This document shows positions 47,745 through 55,857 of a stretch of 57,384 bases of DNA, piece after piece. The translations under genes were made by a program, and so were the position numbers. The stretch is from assembly GCA_947447625.1 (NCBI GenBank), contig CANFKS010000012.1, positions 1-57,384 of the forward strand, given 5' to 3'. A model generated the notes under the pieces. That model saw nothing but the letters and a program-made list of their open reading frames with translations. It was not told the DNA's origin and ran no database searches. How positions within the stretch are numbered: the first letter of the stretch is position 1; the number at the start of each line of letters is the position of its first letter. Source of the DNA: Rhodospirillales bacterium. GTDB lineage: Bacteria; Pseudomonadota; Alphaproteobacteria; Acetobacterales; Acetobacteraceae.

Positions 47745-49168
47745 AGCTTGCCCTCGCGCTGGAGCCTCGCGTAGCGGGCGAAGAATGTGTCCCCCTCGGG
47801 CGTCGGCAGGTCGCGCCCCGCCGTCCAGCCGCCGGCGAGCGGCAGCGAACTGAGCCGGCCTTTCTTGCGGCCGAGCCAGCCCAGCACGCGCGCGCCGATC
47901 CGGGTGGCAATCCGGTAGAGCTGTGGCCGCATCGCGAACCACGCCCAGATCGCGAGATTGGTGCGCACCGCCGAGGGCGACAGATGGCGTTCGAACTCGT
48001 GTTCGCGCCAATGCCGCATCAGCTTGGGCAGCGGGATCTTCACCGGGCAGACGCTTTCGCACTTGCCGCAGAACGTGCTGGCATTGGGCAGGTGCCCGGC
48101 CTGGTCCACGCCGATCAGCGAGGGCGTCAGCACCGAGCCCATCGGCCCCGGATAGACCCAGCCATAGGAATGGCCGCCGACGGTGAAATAGACCGGGCAA
48201 TGGTTCATGCAGGCGGCGCAGCGGATGCAGCGCAGCATCTCCTGGAACTCGGTGCCGATCATGCCGGAGCGGCCGTTGTCGATCAGCACGACATGGTATT
48301 CGCCAGGCCCGTCGAGGTCCTCGCTGCGTCGGGCGCCGGTCGAGAAGGTGGTGTAGACCGAGAAATCCTGCCCGGTGGCGGAGCGGGCGAGCAGGCGCAG
48401 CAGGGAGGTCGCGTCCTCCAGCGTCGGCACCAGTTTTTCGATGCTGGCCAGCGCGATGTGAACGCGCGGCAGCGTCTGCGTGAGGTCCCCGTTGCCCTCG
48501 TTGGTGACGATCACCGAGGAGCCGGTTTCGGCGATGAGGAAGTTGGCGCCGGTGATGCCGACATCGGCGGCAAGGAATTTCTCGCGCAGCCGGGTCCGCG
48601 CCTCGGTCAGGATGTCGCGGCGCTCGTTGAACACGCGATCGGCGGGCAGGTCGGTATGGACCTTGCGGAAACTCTCCTCCCAATCGTTGCGATTGAGGTG
48701 AAACGCCGGCGCGATGATGTGGCTCGGGCCCTCGTTGCGGATTTGCAGGATGTATTCGCCGAGATCGGTCTCGACCGGCGTGATGCCATGGGCCTCAAGA
48801 TGCGCGTTGATCCCGAGTTCCTCGGAAATCATCGACTTGCCCTTGGTGACGGTCCGCGCACCGGCCTTTTCGCAAATCGCCAACACGGCCGCGCGGGCCT
48901 CGTCGGCCGTGCTGCACCAATGCACAATGCCGCCGGCGCGCTCGACGTTGGCGGCGTAGATTTCGAGATAGAAGTCGAGATTGGCGAGCGTGTGGTTTTT
49001 GATGTCGCGGCCGATGTCGCGGAGCTGTTCGAACTCGGGCAGATCGGCGACCGCCGCGGCGCGGCGCGACGGAAAGGCCGGGCGGGTGAATTCGAGCGCC
49101 TTTTGCAGCCGCTCGTCAGCCAGCGCCGCGCTGACATTGGCCTTGAACGCAGGGGAGCGGATTTGCAT
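47741..49168 (-). CDS. lutB: Lactate utilisation iron-sulfur protein LutB
   Basis: The 475-residue protein has an N-terminal LUD domain (VTKGKSMISEELGIN, GITGANFLIAETGS) and two 4Fe-4S motifs, CIRCAACMNHCP near residue 314 and CGKCESVCPVKIP near 366. A C-terminal helical part follows. It passes electrons from lactate in the LutABC complex. It lies between lutA (2-base gap) and lutC (4-base overlap). Length and domain order are normal. Confidence 0.95.
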   Translation of the reverse strand: MQIRSPAFKANVSAALADERLQKALEFTRPAFPSRRAAAVADLPEFEQLRDIGRDIKNHTLANLDFYLEIYAANVERAGGIVHWCSTADEARAAVLAICEKAGARTVTKGKSMISEELGINAHLEAHGITPVETDLGEYILQIRNEGPSHIIAPAFHLNRNDWEESFRKVHTDLPADRVFNERRDILTEARTRLREKFLAADVGITGANFLIAETGSSVIVTNEGNGDLTQTLPRVHIALASIEKLVPTLEDATSLLRLLARSATGQDFSVYTTFSTGARRSEDLDGPGEYHVVLIDNGRSGMIGTEFQEMLRCIRCAACMNHCPVYFTVGGHSYGWVYPGPMGSVLTPSLIGVDQAGHLPNASTFCGKCESVCPVKIPLPKLMRHWREHEFERHLSPSAVRTNLAIWAWFAMRPQLYRIATRIGARVLGWLGRKKGRLSSLPLAGGWTAGRDLPTPEGDTFFARYARLQREGKL

Positions 49169-49170
49169 GT

Positions 49171-49947
49171 TCAGCGCCTCGCTTCGCCGATGGGGGGGAG
49201 ATCGCCGGTCATCCCGGCCAGCACTTCGGCCACATGGCGAACCTGGACTGTGCTGCCCTCGCGCTGCAGCCGCCCGGCCATGTTGAGCAGGCAGCCCATG
49301 TCGCCGGCCAGCAGAAGCCCGGCGCCGGTCTTGGCGATGTCCTTGGTCTTGTCGGCCACCATGCGGGTCGAGATATCCGGATATTTGACGCAGAACGTGC
49401 CGCCGAAGCCGCAGCACACCTCGGCATCGGCCATTTCGCTGAGCGTGAGGCCGGCGACGCTGGCAAGCAAAGCGCGGGGCTGGGCCTTGATGCCGAGTTC
49501 GCGCAGGCCCGCGCAACTGTCGTGATAGGTGGCCGTGGCAGCGCAGGTGGCATCGAGCGTGGTGACGCCCATCACATCGGTGAGGAAGCTCACCAGTTCG
49601 TAGGTCCGCCCGGCAAGGGCGTCGGCGCGCGCGCGGGTGTTGGGATCATCGTCGAACAGATGCGGCATATGGGCGCGCAACATGCCGCCGCAGGAGCCGG
49701 ACGGCACCACCACATAATCGTAGCCGCCGAACGCATCGAGCAGGCCGCGCGCCAGGTCGCGCGCAGTGCTGCGATCGCCCGCGTTGTAGGCAGGCTGGCC
49801 GCAGCAGGTTTGCGCCAGCGGCACCTCGACGCGACAGCCCGCGTCCTCCAGCAGCTTGATCGCCGCGAAGCCGACGCTGGGCCGGTGCAGGTCAACCAGG
49901 CAGGTGACGAAGAGGGCGACGCGAGGGGCGGGCGATGGAGGGGTCAT
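49171..49947 (-). CDS. lutA: Lactate utilisation protein LutA (cysteine-rich CCG domains)
   Basis: The 258-residue protein has two CCG-type domains: QTCCGQPAYNAGD with GSCGGMLRAH, and HDSCAGLRELG with VCCGFGGTFC. These bind iron-sulfur clusters in LutA/GlpC-like proteins. With LutB and LutC it forms an L-lactate oxidising complex. It begins 4 bases after the DNA methyltransferase gene. No lactate permease is seen in the window. Confidence 0.94.
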   Translation of the reverse strand: MTPPSPAPRVALFVTCLVDLHRPSVGFAAIKLLEDAGCRVEVPLAQTCCGQPAYNAGDRSTARDLARGLLDAFGGYDYVVVPSGSCGGMLRAHMPHLFDDDPNTRARADALAGRTYELVSFLTDVMGVTTLDATCAATATYHDSCAGLRELGIKAQPRALLASVAGLTLSEMADAEVCCGFGGTFCVKYPDISTRMVADKTKDIAKTGAGLLLAGDMGCLLNMAGRLQREGSTVQVRHVAEVLAGMTGDLPPIGEARR

Positions 49948-49951
49948 GGCG

Positions 49952-50752
49952 CTATTGTAAACTCTCGGGGGTAAAAGACGAGATGGTTGCGGCGATGCGG
50001 TCCCGCGCGATGGCGACATAGGCAGGGTCGATGTCGATACCGATGCCGTGGCCGCCTTCGAGCAGGCCAGCGACCAGCGTGGTCCCCGTGCCCATGAAGG
50101 GATCGAGCACAACGGGGGCCGTGCGGCCGTGCAGACGGATGCACCAGCGCGGCAGGTCGACGGGGAAGGTGCCGGGATGATGGAACTTCCCGGCCTTGGA
50201 TTGCACGGTGGCGTAGGGAATGAACCAGGTGTTGCCGCGGCAGCGCAGGTCCCGCGCATGGCGGCGCCGCGCGATGTTGGATTTGTCCTTGAACGGCACG
50301 CCGATGGCCAGGCGGTCGAGCTTCACCGTGCCGTCGAGCGTGAGGTGGAAGATGTGCTCATGGGCGTGGTTGAGGAACCGCGCCCCGCCGACCGGCTTGT
50401 AGTGACCCACCGAGTCCGCCCCGGTGGCGATGGATTTGATCCAGGTGATATGGTTCTGCAGCACAAACAGCGCGCGCAGCCGCACGATCAGTTCGAACGG
50501 CAACCAGGGACGGGCCGACGAGCCGGAGATGTTCAGAAAAAACGACGCATCCGGCCGCATCACCCGCCGCACGGCGGTGGCGACCGCCACCATCCAGTCG
50601 AGATACGCGCCCTCCTCGCGCCGGTCGCGGTAGGTCGCATAGCCCAGGTCGAGGTTATAGGGCGGTGAGGTGACGACGACGTCCACGCTCGCCGGGTCGA
50701 GGCTTGCGAGGACGTCACGGCAGTCGCCGCAATGCAGGTCAGGGGCGATCAC
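49952..50752 (-). CDS. Orphan DNA methyltransferase (SPPY type, N4-cytosine or N6-adenine)
   Basis: The 266-residue protein has catalytic motif IV TSPPYN at residues 28-33 and the SAM-binding motif I DPFMGTGTT near residue 218, the beta-class order. SPPY is usual for N4-cytosine enzymes, but N6-adenine is not excluded. It uses a GTG start that shares one base with the TAG stop of mltA, so translation is coupled. No restriction endonuclease gene is adjacent. Unlike CcrM there is no long C-terminal extension. Recognition site unknown. Confidence 0.88.
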   Translation of the reverse strand: MIAPDLHCGDCRDVLASLDPASVDVVVTSPPYNLDLGYATYRDRREEGAYLDWMVAVATAVRRVMRPDASFFLNISGSSARPWLPFELIVRLRALFVLQNHITWIKSIATGADSVGHYKPVGGARFLNHAHEHIFHLTLDGTVKLDRLAIGVPFKDKSNIARRRHARDLRCRGNTWFIPYATVQSKAGKFHHPGTFPVDLPRWCIRLHGRTAPVVLDPFMGTGTTLVAGLLEGGHGIGIDIDPAYVAIARDRIAATISSFTPESLQ

Positions 50753-51951
50753 TACTGGGCGGCGGTGAGCGCGGCCTTGGGCAGCAGAATGAATTCGCGG
50801 CCCGGCTGGCGCATGCGCCCGGCGCGTTCCTCGGCATCGCGGCCCCAGCCAAAAAACAGGTCGGTCCGGATCGCGCCCTTGATGGCGCCGCCCAGGTCGT
50901 GCGCCATCACCAGCCGCTGGATGTTTGTGCTGTCGAGCGGATCCTTGGTTTCGACCCAGAGCGGCGCACCGAGCGGGATGAAGCCCTTGTCGACGGCAGC
51001 GGAGCGCAGCGGCGACAGCGGCACGCCGAGCGCCCCGGGCGGCCCGGCATCGGCCGACATGCCACCCAATTCGCGAAAAAACACGTAGGACGGATTCTGG
51101 TTCATCAAGCCGCTCGCTTCGCGGGGATGGGCGACAAGCCAGGCGCGGATGCTCTGCATCGAGACCTCCTCCAGCTTCATTTCGCCGCGATCGACCAGCA
51201 CGCGCCCGATCGGCACATAGGCCTGCCCGTTCTGTCCGTCATACGAAACCCGTACCGTCCGCTTGTCCGGCAGCATCACGCGGCCGGAGCCCTGGATGTG
51301 CAGAAAGAAGGCATCGATCGGATCGGCAAGCCAAAGCATCTCAAGGCCCTTCTTGCGCAACCCGCCGGCCTCGATCTGCGCCCGGCTCAAATAGGGCGCG
51401 CGCCGCGCGCTGGCGCCGAGTTCGGGAGGGCGGCGATAGAGAGGATATTTATAGACCCCGCTCTGGGTCCGGCTGCCGCGGATCTCGGGCTCGTAGTAGC
51501 CCGTGAACAGGCCCGTCGCGCTGCCGTCCGATGACAGGCCATAGGGCTGAAAATTCGCTTCGAAGAACGCCCGCGCAGCGGCATCCTCGCCCGGCGGGAT
51601 CGCGCGGGCGGCGGCGCAGACGCTGCGCCACTGCGCCCCGGTGCCACCGCGCGCCACGGCATCGCCGCTGCCGCCAAGGGCCTGCGTGGGGTTGGCGGAA
51701 AACTGCTTGCAACTGGCAAGAAACGCCGGGATTGCCTGGGCATGGCGCTCCTGTGCCCAGCCCGACAGAGCGTCGAAGCGCACCGGCGTCATCGCAGCGC
51801 CCGGACCCGACGGCACAGCCCAGGAAGTGGGATCGCCCGACGCGGCGGGGCCGTTGGAGGGCGCGGTCTGCGGGGCCGGCGTGCAGCCGGCGAGCAGGGC
51901 GAAAAGGGCGGCGATGCCGGCGGAGCGCGGCATCATGAGACGAGAGACCAT
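50752..51951 (-). CDS. mltA: Membrane-bound lytic murein transglycosylase A
   Basis: The 399-residue protein has a lipoprotein signal peptide with lipobox LLAGC. The MltA domain includes FTGYYEPEIRGS, then DAFFLHIQGSGRV. The 3D domain at the C-terminus has VMAHDLGGAIKGAIRTDLFFG with catalytic aspartates, split here for length. It cleaves peptidoglycan at the outer membrane. ATG 51951 is used; the frame opens 14 codons earlier. It follows the Tim44-like gene by 11 bases. Confidence 0.94.
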   Translation of the reverse strand: MVSRLMMPRSAGIAALFALLAGCTPAPQTAPSNGPAASGDPTSWAVPSGPGAAMTPVRFDALSGWAQERHAQAIPAFLASCKQFSANPTQALGGSGDAVARGGTGAQWRSVCAAARAIPPGEDAAARAFFEANFQPYGLSSDGSATGLFTGYYEPEIRGSRTQSGVYKYPLYRRPPELGASARRAPYLSRAQIEAGGLRKKGLEMLWLADPIDAFFLHIQGSGRVMLPDKRTVRVSYDGQNGQAYVPIGRVLVDRGEMKLEEVSMQSIRAWLVAHPREASGLMNQNPSYVFFRELGGMSADAGPPGALGVPLSPLRSAAVDKGFIPLGAPLWVETKDPLDSTNIQRLVMAHDLGGAIKGAIRTDLFFGWGRDAEERAGRMRQPGREFILLPKAALTAAQ

Positions 51952-51962
51952 GGCGGATACGG

Positions 51963-52643
51963 TCACGCGCTGCGCGCGGCCACGAGGCGCCATGTCGGGT
52001 CGCCTGCCGCCAGATTGCGCTCAAACGTCCAAAGATCGGTGATCTCGGTGACCGAATCGGTCCCTGCCACCGGCAGCCCATCCCGCCCCAGGGTGAGGTT
52101 GATCTGGTCGGAGACGAGGCGCACCGTGATGTCGGCAATCGTGCCGCGCAGGTCGGCCTGCTCGATGACGGCACTTTCGATGGACCGGATTTCGGTGCGC
52201 TGGGTCTCCCCGGCAGCCTCCCGCGCTGCGATCGCACCTTCGAAGGCGTGCCATGTCTCCTCGGACAGCAACGGATGCAGGGCCGCGCGATCACCCGCGG
52301 CAAACGCGGTCACGATGATGCGAAAGGCACCCTCGGCACCGTCGAGGAAGCGGGCGGCGTCAAAGCCGCGATCGACCGCAATCATCCGGGCGAGCGCCTG
52401 ACCGGCAGGGCTGGCGGACGCAGGCAGGATGCGGGCCGGCGGTGCCGCGGCCGCACCATCAATCGTCGGGCCGGCCGGTGTCGGCGCCATCGGGCGAAAC
52501 GCCGCCTCGACCGGTTCGACCGGCTCGGCCGATTGCTCGAAGCCCTGACGTTTGCCCAGCACGCTGCGCAGGCGCAGCACCAGGAACGCCGCGATCATCG
52601 CGAACAGCACAATGTCGATCGGGAAACCGCCGCTGCCGCCCAT
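51963..52643 (-). CDS. Tim44-like domain protein
   Basis: The 226-residue protein has an N-terminal membrane helix (IDIVLFAMIAAFLVLRLRSVLG), a Pro/Ala-rich linker, and a C-terminal Tim44/TimA domain (GFDAARFLDGAEGAFRIIV, then LLSEETWHAFEGAI). Such proteins are held on the inner membrane in alphaproteobacteria next to secB and mltA; the bacterial role is not settled. First gene of the nine-gene run. Divergent from the histidine phosphatase gene with 147 bases between them. Confidence 0.92.
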   Translation of the reverse strand: MGGSGGFPIDIVLFAMIAAFLVLRLRSVLGKRQGFEQSAEPVEPVEAAFRPMAPTPAGPTIDGAAAAPPARILPASASPAGQALARMIAVDRGFDAARFLDGAEGAFRIIVTAFAAGDRAALHPLLSEETWHAFEGAIAAREAAGETQRTEIRSIESAVIEQADLRGTIADITVRLVSDQINLTLGRDGLPVAGTDSVTEITDLWTFERNLAAGDPTWRLVAARSA

Positions 52644-52790
52644 GCCTCTACGTCTCCATTCAGACGCGCGGGCCCCCCGCGCGGTTGCGTCACATCGACA
52701 CCCAACACATAGGGTGCCGGAGGCCGTCGCACAATAAACACCGCCATCACGGGATTGCGCCGCCCCCGGCCGCAGGCTAATCGGTCCCGC

Positions 52791-53345
52791 ATGATCCTTC
52801 TTCGTCACGGCCAGAGCGAGTTCAACCTGCTGTTCACGCAAACCAAGCGTGACCCCGGGATCGTCGATCCCAAGCTGACGCCGCTCGGCCACGAGCAGGC
52901 CCAGGCCGCGGCCGAGGCGCTCAAAGGCGAAAAAATCCGCCGCATCATAGCCTCCCCCTACACCCGCGCGCTTGAAACCGCGGCGCCGATCGCCCGGGCC
53001 CTGGGCCTGCCGGTGATCGTCAATCCGATCGTCGGCGAGCGCTACGCCTTCGCCTGCGATATCGGCTCGCCCCGCAGCAGCCTCGAACGCGATTGGCCGC
53101 ATCACGATTTCAATGGAATCACCGAAATCTGGTGGCCCGCGATCGAGGAACCGGTCGCTGACCTGGCCGGCCGCGCCGCGCGCTTCCGCGCCGAGATGGG
53201 CGCCCTGGCGGATTGGTCTGACACCCTGGTGGTGAGCCATTGGGGCTTCATCCTGGCAATGACGGGCCAGAAGGTGGTAAACGGGCAAAGGCTGCGGTGC
53301 GATCCCACCAGCCCGGCACCGGACGCCGTTTCCTGGCATCACTGA
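52791..53345 (+). CDS. Histidine phosphatase-family protein
   Basis: The 184-residue protein starts MILLRHGQSEFN, with the phosphohistidine RHG motif, followed by ASPYTRALETAAPIA and the second catalytic histidine in VVSHWGFI. It belongs to the phosphoglycerate mutase-like phosphatases. Substrate unknown. The gene stands alone, between the Tim44-like gene and secB. Confidence 0.87.
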   Translation: MILLRHGQSEFNLLFTQTKRDPGIVDPKLTPLGHEQAQAAAEALKGEKIRRIIASPYTRALETAAPIARALGLPVIVNPIVGERYAFACDIGSPRSSLERDWPHHDFNGITEIWWPAIEEPVADLAGRAARFRAEMGALADWSDTLVVSHWGFILAMTGQKVVNGQRLRCDPTSPAPDAVSWHH

Positions 53346-53437
53346 GGCAACCGGCCGCCTTTCAGGCAAAGCGTTGCTTTCTTCCCGCACCATCCTGTGC
53401 TACCCGCGCCCCTCTCGCCTGCGATCAAACGGAGACC

Positions 53438-53938
53438 ATGATGTCCGCAACCCAGCCTTCCGCCCCGTCCGACACCACGCCGGCGACCCCGATCTCGGTC
53501 AACATCCAGTATATCAAGGACCTGTCCTTTGAAGTTCCGGGCGCACCGCTGATCTACACCCAACTCAAAACCGCGCCCCGCGTCGACATCAACCTCGACG
53601 TCCAGGCCCGCCGCGTTCAGGACGGCCAGAACGTCTTCGAAGTCACCCTGGCGATCCGCGCCGAGGCGACCGAGGCGGTGACCAATGGCGGCGCCCCCGG
53701 CGCGCGCGTGTTCCTCGTGGAAATGGCCTATTCCGGCGTCTTCACCCTGTCCGGCATCCCGGACAACACGGTTGAGCCGGTGCTGCTGGTCGAATGCCCC
53801 CGCATCCTGTTCCCCTACGCCCGCTCGATCTTGTCGGACGTGACGCGCGACGGCGGCTTCCCGCCCGTGCTGCTCCAGCCGATCGACTTCCTCGCGCTGT
53901 GGCAGAAGAACCGCGAAAAGGCCGCCGTGGCGAACTGA
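53438..53938 (+). CDS. secB: Protein-export chaperone SecB
   Basis: The 166-residue protein has ISVNIQYIKDLSFEVPGAP, the SecB start motif, then LVEMAYSGVFTL and LLVECPRILFPYARSILSDV. It keeps preproteins unfolded and delivers them to SecA. GGAG lies 4 bases before the first of two neighbouring ATG codons (53438 and 53441). Its place beside the Tim44-like gene is typical of alphaproteobacteria. Confidence 0.96.
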   Translation: MMSATQPSAPSDTTPATPISVNIQYIKDLSFEVPGAPLIYTQLKTAPRVDINLDVQARRVQDGQNVFEVTLAIRAEATEAVTNGGAPGARVFLVEMAYSGVFTLSGIPDNTVEPVLLVECPRILFPYARSILSDVTRDGGFPPVLLQPIDFLALWQKNREKAAVAN

Positions 53939-54055
53939 TCGCCCCGCACGCATGCACTGAAACGGGGTGGATTGCGGTTGCGATCCCCCCCTTTCTTTTG
54001 ACTGCCGCTATGCTTCGGTGAATATATCGACGGCCGGTCCGGGGGGCTGCAAGAG

Positions 54056-54742
54056 GTGTTCGACGCACAGGATATCGAGGCCATCTGGCTCACCCTCATT
54101 GTGGCCGGCCGGGCCGTGGGCTTCGCGCTGCCGCTTGCCGTGGTAGCCGCCTGGGCCCTCGCGCGGGGCCGCTTTGCCGGCCATGCGATGCTCAACACCC
54201 TGGTGCACCTGCCTTTGGTATTGCCCCCGGTGGTGACGGGATGGCTGCTGCTGATCGTCTTCGGCATCCGCGGACCGATCGGATCGCGGCTGATGGAGTG
54301 GTTCGGCATGCGGCTGGTGTTCACCACCAATGGTGCGGCACTGGCCTGCGCGGTGATGACGTTTCCGGTGATGGTGCGCGCCATCCGCCTCTCCCTCGAA
54401 GCGGTCGACCCAGGACTTGAGGCCGCGGCCCGGAGCCTTGGCGCCGGCTGGTTCGACCGCATGCTCACCATCACAATGCCGCTCGCCTCGCCCGGCATCC
54501 TGGTCGGCGGCATCGTCGGCTTCGCGACCTGCCTTGGCGAATTCGGCGCCGTCATCACCTTCGCCGCCTCCATTCCCGGCGAAACCCGCACTCTGCCCCT
54601 GGCAATCTACGCCGCCCTGCAGGAACCGGGCGGCGAGGAACGCGCAGCCGCCCTGGCGCTGGTGTCGCTCGCACTCGCATTGACCGGGCTGCTGCTGTCG
54701 GATTGGCTGGCGCGCCGGCTGAACCGGGTGCTGGGCCGATGA
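54056..54742 (+). CDS. modB: Molybdate ABC transporter permease
   Basis: The 228-residue protein has five or so membrane helices and the EAA loop ARSLGAGWFDRMLTITMPLASPG, split as LGAGWFDRMLTITMPLA here, typical of ModB/CysT permeases. FGAVITFAASIPGETRTLPLA is the usual ModB C-terminal region. It imports molybdate with ModC and a periplasmic ModA. The start GTG 54056 has only AAGAG touching it, so the exact start is unsure. No modA lies upstream; the 53939-54055 gap is empty of genes. It overlaps modC by 4 bases. Confidence 0.93.
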   Translation: MFDAQDIEAIWLTLIVAGRAVGFALPLAVVAAWALARGRFAGHAMLNTLVHLPLVLPPVVTGWLLLIVFGIRGPIGSRLMEWFGMRLVFTTNGAALACAVMTFPVMVRAIRLSLEAVDPGLEAAARSLGAGWFDRMLTITMPLASPGILVGGIVGFATCLGEFGAVITFAASIPGETRTLPLAIYAALQEPGGEERAAALALVSLALALTGLLLSDWLARRLNRVLGR

Positions 54743-55812
54743 GCATCGAGGTCGCACTGCGCCATCGCTTCGCCGACAAAACCCTCGACATCCGCTTCAC
54801 CGCGCCCTCGCCCGGTGTGACCGCGCTGTTCGGCCGCTCCGGTGCGGGCAAGTCGACCGCGCTGATGACGATCGCCGGGCTGTTGCGACCCGATGCCTGC
54901 CGCATCGTGATCGACGGCGAGGTGCTGGCCGACACTGCCGCGGGCCTCTGGCTCGCGCCCGAGCGCCGCCGGGTGGGGCTGGTCTTCCAGGACGCACGCC
55001 TGTTTCCGCACCTCTCGGTGGCCGGCAACCTGCGCTATGGACAGCGCCGGGCGCCGCCGGGCGCCATCGGGTTCGATGAAGTGGTTGACCTGCTCGGCAT
55101 CGCCGATCTCCTCGGCCGGCGGCCGCACACCCTCTCCGGCGGCGAACGCCAACGGGTCGCGATCGGCCGCGCCCTGCTGTCCCAGCCGCGCCTGCTGCTG
55201 CTCGACGAGCCGCTCTCCGGCCTCGATGGCGCGCGCAAGGCCGAGATCCTGCCCTATCTCGCGCGGCTCAAAGCGGCTCTGCGCCTGCCGATGCTCTATG
55301 TCAGCCACGCACCGGACGAAGTGCTGCGCCTGGCCGATACGCTGGTGCTGATCAAAGACGGCCATGTCGTCGGCACTGGCCCGGTCGCCGAAGTGGCGGC
55401 CCGCGGCGACCTGCCCTTCGCCCGGCGCAATGACGCGGGGGCCTTGCTGCTCGGCCATGTGATGGGCCACGAGGCCGCGCGCGGACTGACCCGGATCGAG
55501 GGCGGCGGCGCGGTTTGGCTCGTGCCGCTGCTTGACCGTCCCGTCGGCGCGACCTGCCGGATCCGCATCCCGGCGCGAGAGGTGATCCTCGCCGCCAAGG
55601 TTCCCGAAGCGATCAGTGTGCAGAACATCGTTCCCGGCACCCTGCGCCACATCGAGGCCGAAACCGCGCGGCATTCGGCGCTGGTCGAGATCGGACTGCC
55701 CGATGGCACGCTGCTCGCGCGCGTGACGCCTGATGCCATTGCCCGGCTTGGCCTCTCCGTGGGCGGCCCCGTTCTGGCGCTGGTGAAATCGACTGCGATC
55801 GAAGTGCTTTAG
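54739..55812 (+). CDS. modC: Molybdate ABC transporter ATP-binding protein
   Basis: The 357-residue protein has Walker A GRSGAGKST, the signature LSGGERQRVA, Walker B LLLLDEPLSGLD and the switch histidine in YVSHAPDE. A C-terminal Mop/TOBE domain (VQNIVPGTLRHI, then LVKSTAIEVL) would bind molybdate and sense its level. The ATGA overlap with modB shows coupling. Its TAG stop is the left end of a palindromic repeat that also supplies the stop of dnaA. Confidence 0.95.
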   Translation: MSIEVALRHRFADKTLDIRFTAPSPGVTALFGRSGAGKSTALMTIAGLLRPDACRIVIDGEVLADTAAGLWLAPERRRVGLVFQDARLFPHLSVAGNLRYGQRRAPPGAIGFDEVVDLLGIADLLGRRPHTLSGGERQRVAIGRALLSQPRLLLLDEPLSGLDGARKAEILPYLARLKAALRLPMLYVSHAPDEVLRLADTLVLIKDGHVVGTGPVAEVAARGDLPFARRNDAGALLLGHVMGHEAARGLTRIEGGGAVWLVPLLDRPVGATCRIRIPAREVILAAKVPEAISVQNIVPGTLRHIEAETARHSALVEIGLPDGTLLARVTPDAIARLGLSVGGPVLALVKSTAIEVL

Positions 55813-55857
55813 AGCCTGATGATTTTTGGTGGAATCACCAAAAATCATCAGGCGCTA
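55810..55857. repeat. Palindromic repeat, family 1, copy 5: shared stop and two-way terminator of modC and dnaA
   Basis: TAGAGCCTGATGATTTTTGG pairs with CCAAAAATCATCAGG; the stem is near-perfect around GGAATCA. Its left TAG is the modC stop codon, and the right CTA is the minus-strand TAG stop of dnaA. The whole gap between the two convergent genes is this one element. Confidence 0.92.
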
